Assembly: GCA_009823395.1 (NCBI GenBank)
Contig: CM020513.1
Coordinates: 15,179,001-15,243,000 of the forward strand
From: Thamnaconus septentrionalis
Taxonomy: Eukaryota > Chordata > Actinopteri > Tetraodontiformes > Monacanthidae
DNA: 64,000 nucleotides
Direction: 5' to 3'
Shown here one piece after another: positions 11,801-19,861 of this stretch; positions within the stretch are counted from its first letter, which is position 1; each line of letters begins with the position of its first letter. The notes beneath the pieces are model-generated. The model was not told the DNA's origin. It saw nothing but the letters and a program-made list of their open reading frames with translations, and ran no database searches. Position numbers and translations under genes: made by a program.

Positions 11801-14800
11801 TGTACACACAGAACTGGTTTATGTTTACTTGTTTGTGAAAAAAAACCCTTTCTATTCTAACACAAAGAATGGAATCTCACTGTCCAGTCTAGGGCATCAA
11901 TTTTCCCAGATGACTGAATCAAGATTTTTGAAAGCAACTTCTCCACTTTAACAACTTCTGCAAAATTATTATTTTTTTCATTAAATTAAAAAGTCAAATC
12001 AACTGTGAAACAACTGGTGAAGTACACACCAGGAATTGGAGAACGCTCCTCTACCCACCACTTTCACATGATGAACAAGACTTACCCACAGTTCCAGGAA
12101 TACACCTGTTAGTTTTCTCTCCCGTGGCTCATTTCTTTCCCGACAGAAGCTCGTCTTTTTTGTGCGTGTTTGTTTTCTCTCACTCACCAATATCTTTGCC
12201 AAGACACCGTCGTCGTTAGACTCCATGGTGACGACGGCTTTATCGGTCTCTATCTCACAAAGAGCATCGCCAGCTGCAACTGCCTCACCTGCGGAAAAAC
12301 ACATGCAAATATGTTTTACCACCACAAACTGTTGATTGGATGACCTCATGCACTGCCTGGTGATCCAGCAACAGTCTTAACTACAGTGCAAATTATTCTA
12401 CGCTGGCATGAATTGAAGATCATGACTCAAATTCAACCTCCACACATCTGAGACGGTTGGGTTCCGCACAGCTGCAAATTAGCTGCATTGATAATGCAAG
12501 GATCCTAATGTGGGGACAATTGCAACGCAAGAGACGGCTCGTGCTGCGGCCTGCATATCCAATGAGGAGCCTAATCAATGTTTCATTGGAAGGAATGGGA
12601 GATAGAGAAACGCAGTGATCTTCGCCTATCTTTAGAATCTCAGTAGGTTTCCAGCGGTCCAACAGAAGAGAGAGCCTGAATACATTAGCATTTGCTTAGT
12701 GGTGTGAGAAGACCATGATTAGCAGCGCTGGGTTTGGTGCCTCCACGCTCACATACCCTTCTAATCAACAATGTTTATTCATTTCGGCCTGATGTACTGG
12801 CTAATTTTCTAGATTTTTCCATTTAGCAGTAAATCTTTCTCACTGAGCGCGTCAGGATAAGGCAGAGGATGATTGAAGCGTCCTCTGACACATACCCTTG
12901 CTTTAAGATGCGACAAGGAAGCGAGGTATGAGGTGGGGGTCAAGGGTCAGCCATATATGACACTGGTCACATCTCAATCCTCATGCAGAAACCTGTTCTG
13001 CTGGTAAAGGGCAGGGAAATCTGGCAGGATAATCACGTCTGCAGGGAAGTGTTTTGAACTAACTTGAGATTATGTTGTGACTGAGAAATTCCTTCTCTGT
13101 CAGGGCTACATTTTGTCGACTGTTTAAGAAGAGCTTTGCGGAAAGAAAAGGAGGAAGAATGGGGCGGGTCAAGGGGAGATGGTGAGGGGGGTGGACGGGG
13201 GGTTGAAGGCGCAGAAGGACTATTGACGTCCAAAAGCCCCAGAGAGCGAGTGGTGCTGGAGTGGAGATTGGATTTGTATGAGGTTTTAACATCACATGAC
13301 CCCAGGGGTAAGGTGCGATGTGCAATATTAAAGATTAAACAGGCAAGCCTGAGCCTTTTCACCTCTGCTCCGCTGGTGAGACATCAGACATAACAACAAA
13401 ATTACTTCCACTGATTTAATGTGCGGGCCAGGCCCATTTGGATCGAAAGCTAATGAGCTCAGTGCTGCCCTTCATCAGCAAAAGCATTGCAGTTGCACAG
13501 TAGTAAGACTGCAGACTTGAAATGCTTCATCTTGAAATCATGTTTCTACTTCATTTATCAACAACATTTCAGGAGCATTTTGGAACCCGTGCGACAATTT
13601 TGAAAGACAAATAAAAATTGACAAAAGACAAATGAAAACGATGATAGTTTTAACTTATACAACAGATAATTGGTGGAACAGCATGAAGGGAAATGTGAGT
13701 GATTTTAAAACTGACAGAATGTGGTATCTTTCAAACCTTGGAACCCACATCACACAGCCACTGTCCACATTATACCTGTACACCAAGTGCCTTTGTTGGC
13801 TAAATATGTCTTTTATTTCACTGGGATTTCATTCCACCCATTTTCTCATCCCAAGTCACACAAGCACATGGCAACACAGTGAAGCAGCCAATCAGAGTTC
13901 GGCATGCTGCCTTCTGATGAATGAGAGTGTGCCTGAAGCGCCTGGCTGAGCAGAGTTGCTAAGCAGTGATGAATAGCGACTGCTGTGGTTCCTTGAGCCA
14001 ATTAGCCACCAGAGACTCTCAGGTGCTGCAGTCTTCTGTCGTACAGAGCAGAGGCACATCATTTATAAAACCATAAGTGCAAGTTTTAGCCCATAATGAC
14101 GACAAACTGCATACACTGTTTTTATTATAATTGCACAACCTGCCAAAATGAATCCTGCTGCCTTCACAGAAGCACTTTTCAAGCATGACAGGAAAAGAAA
14201 GATTCCAGGGAATAATTGGTGGTATAGGTTTTTCATCCTGTGCTAAATGCTTATATTACCTTCTTTCTTCAGCCATTTGACTATGTTTCCCTCCTCCATG
14301 GTTGGTGAGAGAGCAGGCATTTGCACTTTGACTGAGCTGACACCTACAGGAGAAAAAGAGAACAAGTACAGTAAGGAGTCATTCGGCTTGAATTCCTGTG
14401 GTTCTCAGTCCAGGTCGTAGTCTTTTAGTGTCAAGTTGTAGGCAACTGCACTTCTATCTCAATCCAAGGAAGCCTTGAAACATCTTTAAATAACAAAGAT
14501 GGAAGTCCCGTTTCCTACAGCGTAGTACTTAAAACAGTACATGACCTGTTTGCATTAAGACTAAATGCAAAAAAGCCCAAATACCCAGTTCAAGGTCAGC
14601 AAAGCAACCACAGTGATATGAAATGAGACAAATCAATCAACATTTTAGAAAATGAGATGAATCAATAAACAAATCCAGCCCAGAATCAGCAGTAATACTG
14701 TCGTAGAAAGTGGCAGGTAGATCTCGAATGCAATTGTGATTCTACTGCAGAGGCACTTTTACTGTTGCCGACCCCAGAGTTCCCATCAAAGCTCTCCTGT

Positions 14801-16627
14801 GTCACCAGCTGCTGTCTGTCAGGAGGCATGATTGATTGTCAGTGCCAAGATCGACACTCGTTCTCCAAGTCGGCAGATGAAAAGCACAAATCGATGGCTG
14901 CTTGACCCAACTGGTCTGCACTCCTTCAGTGCAAAAAACAACAGTGAAGTTTAATGGTCAGAAATAGCTATGACTAGTACACTGTGAGCATTGCACTGTT
15001 CACAGCAAGGGAAACATAAAAAGGTGACACTGTAAGATTGTGTCAAGACAAAGTAAAGGCTGAAATTAGTTTATTAGCTTTACTGTTTGACAGGAAAATA
15101 TAATATCAGGATCAAATAAAACAATTAAACAGAAAAAGGCCAGCTTCGTGAAGAATAAATTATATCAAATCGTTTATTAATAAATGCACGGCAGCATGGC
15201 TCTGCGCTTTGTCAGTCATGCTATACGCTGCTGCCATCTGCTGGGTATTTAGCGTCATTGCATCATTGCAAACTAAAACGAGAATTCTTTTTAACTTCTT
15301 CTTCTTCTTCTTCTTCTTCTTATTATTATTATTATCATTATTATTATTAATATAGTTATTAATTGCGTGCTAACTGCTATTTCAGACTACGGCCACATAA
15401 AAAACAAACGAGCGCCATACTTAAATTACGTAAATTAATTCCTTTTAACAGGAAGCACCTCTCAGTTTCCATTCGATTGAGGACAACCTCTGGCTCCTTC
15501 ATAACAGCTTAATAAAAGTCATAAAGTATGTCATCATTAGCCGCTTTCACTGACTTACCTATATCATTTACATAGCATGTTCAAAGACGACTTTGGGATG
15601 GCATAAAGTCCACACAGGTGAACAAATTTTGAGGAACTCCATTTACTTTTGTTGACCAAATGTAATAATTTGTTCTCTCATATTTGCATGATTATGCCAT
15701 TAAATTCAATACAAATAACTAATAATAGTTAAAAGTGTATACCCTTACACACTTTAGGGAAACTGTCGCGACCTTGCCCGAGGCAGTTTTTACATTAACC
15801 CTTTTAACTGTACTGAACATTGGCACACATACAGAAGACAAACGTACGAACAAACAACAACAACTAGTGTTTCTCGATCCGAGCAGAATCCCTTGTCTGG
15901 TGATTCTGGGCCATTAGATTGCTTGTTAATTCTGTCACGACCTTACCTTAAAACAGTTTTTACATTAACCCTTTAACTGTACTAAACATTTGCTCACGTA
16001 CAAAAGACAAACGAACAAACAAAATCTAGTGTGTCTGGATCTGAGCAGCATCCCTTGTCTGGTCTTTCTGGACCATCACATTGCTGGTCAATTCGGGGGA
16101 AAATAAAAAAGGGGTGGAGCGTTTAACAAAAGTAAGGTATATAAACAAACGCAATTACAGACACAGTTGAGCACCGTTATGAGTAAACTTAATAAAGATG
16201 GAATTATTTATCACGGCATCATTCTCAAGGTCTGACAACCCGCACGCAATTTCAATCATCGACTGACAAGAGTCTCCTGCAGGACATCGCTGCGGATGCC
16301 AAACTGAATGCTGGTTTTGTAATGAACTGGTAATTTTTGGAACTAGTTTTATGTTTTTTGAATAGAAGTCATATTTGCGCGAGAGAGATAGAAAGACACG
16401 AAGGAAAAATGGAACTCTACGGTAGCATCGTTCTGCGGCTGTCCCCACACAAGGACAAACACTGTCTTAATACTAGAGTGACAACACTTACCGAGCGACC
16501 ATGGCGACAGAAAGAAATGCCTCGCGTGATCTTGCCATGGGTGTGTGGCCCACGAACATTTGTTTAAATTAGATAATTTGAGGCCAAATAAAACCCCCTG
16601 ACGACCCAGACGCAAGGAGGCAGCCAT
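464..16627 (-). CDS. pdhx: PDHX, E3-binding protein of the pyruvate dehydrogenase complex (5' eight coding exons, 3' end off window)
   Basis: Minus-strand spliced gene. Coding exons in transcript order: 16627-16492, 14343-14260, 12288-12188, 7980-7787, 6661-6563, 3085-2920, 2443-2296, 522-464; together 987 nt, 329 codons, in one frame with GT-AG junctions. The protein tethers dihydrolipoamide dehydrogenase (E3) to the E2 core of the mitochondrial matrix PDH complex. Visible domains are a mitochondrial presequence (about 1-45), one lipoyl domain (about 47-125, lipoyl-lysine 90 in ETDKA), a Pro/Ala linker, the peripheral-subunit-binding domain (about 173-212), a second Pro/Ala linker, and the start of the E2-like catalytic-fold domain (from 261). 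The single lipoyl domain and the [16 protein letters not shown] stretch point to PDHX rather than DLAT, which has two lipoyl domains in vertebrates. Human PDHX is about 501 residues, so about 170 C-terminal residues lie left of the window. No frame break is seen. Confidence 0.95.
523..2295 (-). other. pdhx: PDHX intron 7
   Basis: 1.8 kb intron of moderate GC with no internal exon recognised. It holds a second Tc1-like end at 1806-1860 and a poly-T run near 1951-1967. Short frames here lack coding character. Confidence 0.8.
1806..1860. mobile_element. Tc1/mariner-like inverted-repeat remnant
   Basis: CAGTTAAAAGCTTGGACACACCCTCTCATG resembles, with several mismatches, the opposite-orientation inverted repeat of the element at the left edge. 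The two ends face away from each other, so they are not the two ends of one element. No transposase is present. Confidence 0.45.
2296..2443 (-). CDS. pdhx: PDHX coding exon 7 (start of E2-like inner domain)
   Basis: 148 nt, acceptor TCTCAG at 2444, donor G|GTAAAA at 2295. It encodes [19 protein letters not shown] and then [17 protein letters not shown], the N-terminal part of the acyltransferase-fold domain by which E3BP integrates into the E2 core. Exit phase 1. Confidence 0.97.
2709..2727. repeat. (TA)n tract in PDHX intron 6
   Basis: About 19 bp of alternating TA between PDHX exons 6 and 7, next to a poly-A run in the same 0.48-kb intron. Ordinary microsatellite. Confidence 0.85.
2920..3085 (-). 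CDS. pdhx: PDHX coding exon 6 (end of binding domain and second hinge)
   Basis: 166 nt, acceptor TAACAG at 3086, donor CCG|GTGAGC at 2919. The first residues (DALNLLKM) finish the E3-binding domain; the remaining 45 or so form a second Pro/Ala hinge ending GKPGAP. An upstream in-frame ATG beyond the acceptor is intronic. Exit phase 0. Confidence 0.94.
5760..5870. repeat. (GA)n microsatellite, about 110 bp
   Basis: Nearly uninterrupted GA dinucleotides with one GAAGG break near the start and a GACAGA break near the end. Polypurine/polypyrimidine tracts of this length can form triplex DNA. The long open frames across it (Arg-Glu or Ser-Leu repeats) are artefacts. Confidence 0.97.
6032..6045. 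promoter_or_regulatory. RFX X-box-like palindrome in PDHX intron 5
   Basis: GTTGCCATGGCGAC is an inverted pair of RFX half-sites (GTTGCC and GGYAAC) with one mismatch. It sits in the CpG-rich block beside exon 5. Confidence 0.4.
6563..6661 (-). CDS. pdhx: PDHX coding exon 5 (E3/peripheral-subunit-binding domain)
   Basis: 99 nt, phase 2 at both ends, acceptor TCCAG at 6662, donor GA|GTGAGT at 6562. It encodes [17 protein letters not shown] followed by [14 protein letters not shown] across the next junction. The SPAAR and TGPRG motifs form the small three-helix binding domain that in PDHX grips the E3 dimer. Confidence 0.96.
6662..7786 (-). other. pdhx: PDHX intron 4
   Basis: 1.1 kb intron of AT-rich unique sequence with a poly-A run at about 7446-7461. 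Nothing else recognisable. Confidence 0.8.
7787..7980 (-). CDS. pdhx: PDHX coding exon 4 (end of lipoyl domain and first hinge)
   Basis: 194 nt, acceptor TTCCAG at 7981, donor CC|GTGAGT at 7786. It opens with [11 protein letters not shown] and [13 protein letters not shown], closing the lipoyl domain, then runs into a flexible hinge of Ala, Pro, Glu and Ser (about residues 130-170). Such hinges let the lipoyl domain swing between E1, E2 and E3 active sites. The exon is GC-rich because of Ala/Pro codons. Exit phase 2. Confidence 0.96.
8090..8190. mobile_element. possible hAT-like non-autonomous element fragment
   Basis: TAGGGCTGCACAACTAACGG followed by A-rich sequence and CACAACCTCGATTCA resembles the terminus of abundant teleost hAT-type miniature elements. 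The partner terminus is not recognised. Confidence 0.35.
10310..10331. repeat. 22-bp perfect hairpin palindrome
   Basis: CACAATATG, four-base spacer ATGA, then CATATTGTG: 9-bp arms with perfect complementarity, within the GC-richer block of PDHX intron 3. Confidence 0.8.
10682..10731. repeat. (CA)n/(CATA)n microsatellite
   Basis: About 50 bp of mixed ACAC and ATAC repeats in PDHX intron 3. Confidence 0.9.
10851..10864. promoter_or_regulatory. RFX X-box, full palindromic match, in PDHX intron 3
   Basis: GTTGCCATGGAAAC matches the RFX1-3 X-box form GTTNCCATGGNAAC exactly. RFX factors drive ciliary and other genes. Position inside a unique, GC-richer intronic block supports a cis-element, but occupancy is unknown. 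Confidence 0.5.
11580..11796 (+). mobile_element. LINE 3' tail (Rex/L2-type) with (TCTAA)n
   Basis: Ends in AATTTCCTTCGGGATTAATA and then AAACTTTTG followed by four TCTAA-type units. TTTCCTTCGGGATTAATAAA plus a short tandem repeat is a typical 3' end of teleost non-LTR retrotransposons and their dependents. The preceding 150 bp contain GCACTT-type repeats and TTTATTTATT. The plus-strand tail means insertion antisense to PDHX. Confidence 0.6.
12188..12288 (-). CDS. pdhx: PDHX coding exon 3 (lipoyl-lysine)
   Basis: 101 nt, acceptor CGCAG at 12289, donor G|GTGAGTGAG at 12187. It encodes [17 protein letters not shown]; the lysine of ETDKA (residue 90) is the lipoate attachment site, reductively acetylated by E1. 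Exit phase is 0. The donor lies in GTGAGTGAG, so a second weak GT sits 4 nt further, but only the first keeps the frame. Confidence 0.97.
12289..14259 (-). other. pdhx: PDHX intron 2
   Basis: 2.0 kb of unique sequence of mixed composition. A purine-rich GGAGGAAG/GGTGAGGGGGG stretch lies near 13140-13210. No element or exon is recognised. Confidence 0.8.
14260..14343 (-). CDS. pdhx: PDHX coding exon 2 (start of lipoyl domain)
   Basis: 84 nt, phase 1 at both ends, acceptor TGTAG at 14344, donor G|GTAATA at 14259. It encodes the N-terminal strand of the lipoyl domain, including [21 protein letters not shown], a hallmark of 2-oxoacid dehydrogenase E2/E3BP lipoyl domains. In-frame joining to exons 1 and 3 yields an uninterrupted domain. 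Confidence 0.96.
15230..15244 (-). promoter_or_regulatory. CTCF core-like motif (minus strand)
   Basis: Minus strand reads CCAGCAGATGGCAGC, a full match to the CTCF core form CCASYAGRKGGCRS. It lies in PDHX intron 1 and has the same orientation as a second such motif at 16917-16931. Confidence 0.45.
15294..15350. repeat. (TTC)n followed by (TTA)n microsatellite
   Basis: About 27 bp of TTC/CTT units run directly into about 30 bp of TTA units. Ordinary compound microsatellite in PDHX intron 1. Confidence 0.92.
15763..16097. repeat. tandem duplication, two copies of a ~169-bp unit
   Basis: Copy 1 begins CTGTCGCGACCTTGCCC at 15763 and copy 2 begins CTGTCACGACCTTACC at 15932. Both share CAGTTTTTACATTAACCC, AACTGTACT, GACAAACG, GATC.GAGCAG and ATCCCTTGTCTGG in the same order, diverged by scattered substitutions and small indels. 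No third copy is visible on either side. Confidence 0.85.
16492..16627 (-). CDS. pdhx: PDHX coding exon 1 (mitochondrial presequence)
   Basis: Starts at the ATG at 16627, read [10 protein letters not shown], in a good context (purine at -3, G at +4). The 45 residues are rich in Arg, Ser, Leu, Lys and His with almost no acidic residues, as expected of a cleaved mitochondrial targeting peptide, and MAAS resembles the start of mammalian PDHX. The donor is G|GTAAGTG at 16491, leaving phase 1. The frame continues past the donor only as intron read-through. Presequences diverge fast, so the assignment rests on the start, charge, donor phase and match to the next exon. Confidence 0.88.
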
Positions 16628-16690
16628 TGTCGCCCTCCGTCAGTCGGACGTGCCCGCAAAATAGCCTGCCAGTAAAATAAATAGTCGGCG
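16628..16690 (-). promoter_or_regulatory. pdhx: PDHX 5' leader / proximal promoter region
   Basis: The 60 bp upstream of the start are GC-richer than their surroundings (CGTCCGACTGACGG, GGGCGACAATGG). The start lies in ACAATGGCTGCC, which resembles a YY1 site overlapping the initiator codon. No TATA box is visible at a suitable distance, as is usual for housekeeping genes. The transcription start is not defined. Confidence 0.4.
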
Positions 16691-16916
16691 AAATATTTTC
16701 ACATGGAGTTGGAATTATTTTTGTGCAGGAACAGCACCAGCAAGCTCTCATTTCTTAGCGTTTGGAAATAATATTTTCCACAATCTTTAAGAATCAAGGG
16801 CGTATTCAGTATTTTACGTTTAGGCTAAAAAAGGGAGCATATTTGGTCCTTCGTGCTTTATGACATCGTTCTTCTGCTGTATTTTTCGGTAGATAAACTG
16901 ACACAAACAAAATCGA

Positions 16917-16931
16917 CTGCCCTCTAGTGGC
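16917..16931 (-). promoter_or_regulatory. CTCF core-like motif (minus strand)
   Basis: Minus strand reads GCCACTAGAGGGCAG, a full match to the CTCF core form CCASYAGRKGGCRS. It lies 290 bp upstream of the PDHX start codon, between PDHX and EHF. Confidence 0.5.
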
Positions 16932-19568
16932 AAACAATAGACACTATAGATATCATGTCTATATACGAGTAAAGGGAGCGCAGTGCCCATAATTACACGA
17001 TGCTGTACACAATAAATTAAATTCCAGACATTAGTCTATGCCAGTATCTTCTTATTGGAGAAGTAGTGTTACTCAATCAACTGACAATACGGGGAAAAAA
17101 GGATAGCATAAAAAAACATTGTAATACTCACGGACAAATAATTAATAATTAATTCTGACAGTGATTAATGCAATATTTTCATTCGCGTGCGTGCGTGCGC
17201 GCACGTGTGTGTGTTGTGCACCGTAAGAAACCCAGTTCATTTTTGACATTTAATAAGTTTGGAGGAAAATTCAAACTGCAGTTTGTTTCTTTGCCAGCAG
17301 ATATAAACAAGGAAATAATCAGGTTACTCTACTCTAATTAAAAAAGGATAGTCAGTTGAATGAGCTCATGGATACTTCCTCATGTTTTCTTTTTTTTTCC
17401 TAAACATTTTCAGGAATATCATACTCGTTTAACCTCCAGATATGAATCAAGGGTTTACAATTATATTTTCTGTTCTACTGTACAAATGTAGGAGTTTTGG
17501 AGTCACACAAATGGATTCCGAATCATTACCATACCTTTAGTGATCAACAATCAATCAATAAATAAATGAATAAAGAAATAAATGAATAAATTGATGTAAT
17601 TTCTAACAGGGTGATGAGCTGTGACACAGCTGGCCCGCTCTAGGCTGAATGCCCCTAATGTCTGTTTGGGTGAAAGCAGAAGGTAACAAGAGGGCTTGAT
17701 AAGATAATGCAGTGTGTAGGCTCAGAGAACACAATAGGTTCACTGAGCAGCCGTGGCACAGAGACACAGAATGGCAGCTGGCCGCCTCTGAGCCCCTGAT
17801 CGACTATCTTCAATCACTTCCCTCTTCTCCCTCCATGCTCTATCTGATCATTCTAATTTCCATTCAAATCTGAAAATATATTTCAGACTGCATGAGATAA
17901 AGACACTTGTGGTCGGCTTCTGTTCAAAGTGTGCAAGCTACTCTAACTCACACTCCCAGGTCCACAAGTGGTTTACGCATTACACCTCTGATCACTTGGC
18001 GAGCAAGCTGGATTGAATACCTCCCCTTCTAAGCGTGTGTGAGAGTTTTCCTTTTGCTACTCAATTCAACTGGTTTGGTGACATATTTGCGTCAGTGCCA
18101 TATGTGCCAGACGTTACTACCCACACAGCTTGGTGTTAAGTTCTTGTTACACTGGTTTACCGGTGATTTCCAAAATTTGAGAAGACAATGCTCTATCTTG
18201 TCTGTTTTCTTAAGAACTTATCCGGAAAGTCTCTGCAGACGATATCTTTTGCCAAGTGAATCAGCAAAGTAGGACCAGAGCTCCTCACGCATGGGCTGTA
18301 TGTAAAGCCTCGCTTTGCATTGAAAGGGCAGCGACGCTGTAGGGAAATCATGCCACCGTCTCTTTGCACTGCACAAGTCCCATTTGCCTAATCTTCAGTC
18401 AACCGCTATCAGACACCTCTTGATCTCCGAGCAGGTTACTCAGATATGAAACAGAGGTCAGGATCAAAGCCTTTTTTTAAAAATAAATAAATAAATAAAA
18501 ATAAAATAAAATTCTATAACAATGAGATAAAATATCTTCCTGCAAAAACTATGACTGAGGAAGGATTGATTAAGACACAAAACCGTTTGGAGGCAATAAC
18601 TTTGTTTCCGTGCTGTACACTAAAAAGACAATCTCGCACCCATTATTTAAAGCTTCAAAACAAACATTCAGTAATCACATCCCCAGGTTTTATGGACCGT
18701 TAAACTACCGCTGGAAAACACGGTCTGATTGTGAACATATTTCAAGTCAAGAGTAAATAAACGGGCTGTGATAAGTGGCACTCCAGGGTGATTGAGTGCC
18801 TGATTAGTCTGTGTGGATAATATAGCATAGCAGGACCTAAACAATAGAGTTTAATGGCAGCTCCACTTGAAAAATAGAATAATAATTTAAAAAAAATACC
18901 TTGCTTGGGTTTTCCCATGTGATATGCTCGCAATCAGATGCTATTATCTCAATCCAATCAGGAACTGTCACTAGTACTATCATCAAAAAAATTAGAGCAA
19001 ATTTCTCTAATCAGAGACGGTTTCCTGTGACCAGGAAGAGACGCTCCGCTAATCGTCCACAGCCTCTGCTCTGTCAGATCTGTCCGGGAAGATTGTTCTT
19101 GATCTGGGGCTTGATGATGACATGCGGTGTCATTTCCTACAGCGATCAGCCTGCCAGAGCCAGAGGCAGACACTGATCGGGACGCTGCTGCAGCAGCACC
19201 TGCAGCAGGAGGCATTGACGACGGTTCCCATTGACCATCTGATGTGCAAGGCCAAGAGACACTAAACTGAGCTGAGCTCCCTGCACGACTGGTCTCTGTG
19301 CATGGAGCGTGAAAAGCTTCTATTCCAGACCCCAAAAAAACTTCACTGATATATTTAGTGCATGTATTGGTGGGAGGTTATGTAAAGCTGGTTCAGTCTG
19401 ACTGGCCTACAGAAAGTCACAACACTCCTCAGGGACCTGCAGGATACAGTAACTCACAATGTTTCATGTCAGCTTTTTGCATTTACTCCCCCCCATCTAC
19501 ACCCTCAGGTGTAATTTCCTTTGGTGTAAAATACAGGGTTTCCACCAGATGTTTGACAATAAGCATGT
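16932..19568. other. PDHX-EHF intergenic region
   Basis: About 2.6 kb. It holds an alternating purine-pyrimidine stretch (CGTGCGTGCGTGCGCGC-type) at 17184-17216, AT-rich sequence with AAATAAATGA repeats near 17566, unique sequence to 18470, an (AAATA)n-like run at 18480-18512, and unique sequence at 18900-19330 that may be distal EHF 3'UTR. Neither strand shows an exon of APIP, which occupies this interval in tetrapods. Confidence 0.6.
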
Positions 19569-19574
19569 TTTAAT
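19569..19574 (-). other. ehf: candidate EHF polyadenylation signal ATTAAA
   Basis: Minus strand ATTAAA about 190 nt downstream of the EHF stop, followed by a TG-containing stretch. It is the first recognised signal variant after the stop; another ATTAAA lies at 18850-18855, so a longer 3'UTR is also possible. Confidence 0.35.
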
Positions 19575-19761
19575 AAGTCACAATAGGTGAAAATGTCAGG
19601 GCAGCGTCACGTAGCAGTTTCTAAGGCATAAAAAAAACAACACAATTAAGGTAAACAGAGAACATAAAAATAAAACAAAACAAAAAACTATGAAACAACA
19701 CGTGTGCACACAGCATAAAAAGCAAACAATGTACATGTATCCGTATAAATTAACAAAGCCG

Positions 19762-19861
19762 TCACTTCTCTGATTCCCTCCATCCTCTCGCGTTCTTCCC
19801 AAACTTGTATACAAGCCGCCGTCCGTCCACCCGCTCCAGGATTTCCCTTTTGTAGTAATAT
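19762..19861 (-). CDS. ehf: EHF coding exon 8 (end of ETS domain and stop)
   Basis: 100 coding nt, acceptor CCGCAG at 19862. Encodes [20 protein letters not shown] then [12 protein letters not shown] and TGA at 19764-19762. The protein ends directly after the ETS domain, as in EHF. The longer frames across this exon in other phases are shadows. Confidence 0.97.

Larger units (their letters stand above)
7981..12187 (-). other. pdhx: PDHX intron 3 (largest in the window)
   Basis: 4.2 kb. It contains a possible hAT-like fragment near 8090, AT-rich unique sequence to about 9950, a more GC- and CpG-rich unique block at about 9950-10960 with a 22-bp hairpin and a perfect RFX X-box, and a LINE tail at 11580-11796. 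No additional exon of PDHX is needed here: exons 3 and 4 join in frame (phase 0). Confidence 0.7.
14344..16491 (-). other. pdhx: PDHX intron 1
   Basis: 2.1 kb. It holds a CTCF-like motif at 15230-15244, (TTC)n and (TTA)n microsatellites at 15294-15350, and a 169-bp tandem duplication at 15763-16097. The remainder is AT-rich unique sequence. Confidence 0.8.

Noticed and set aside
464..16627. Assignment of the E2-like gene to DLAT
   Set aside because: Only one lipoyl domain follows the presequence, and the binding and inner domain residues match PDHX.
18958..19335. 125-residue minus-strand frame downstream of EHF
   Set aside because: Lies in the probable 3' flank of EHF, Ala/Ser-rich, no domain or start context.
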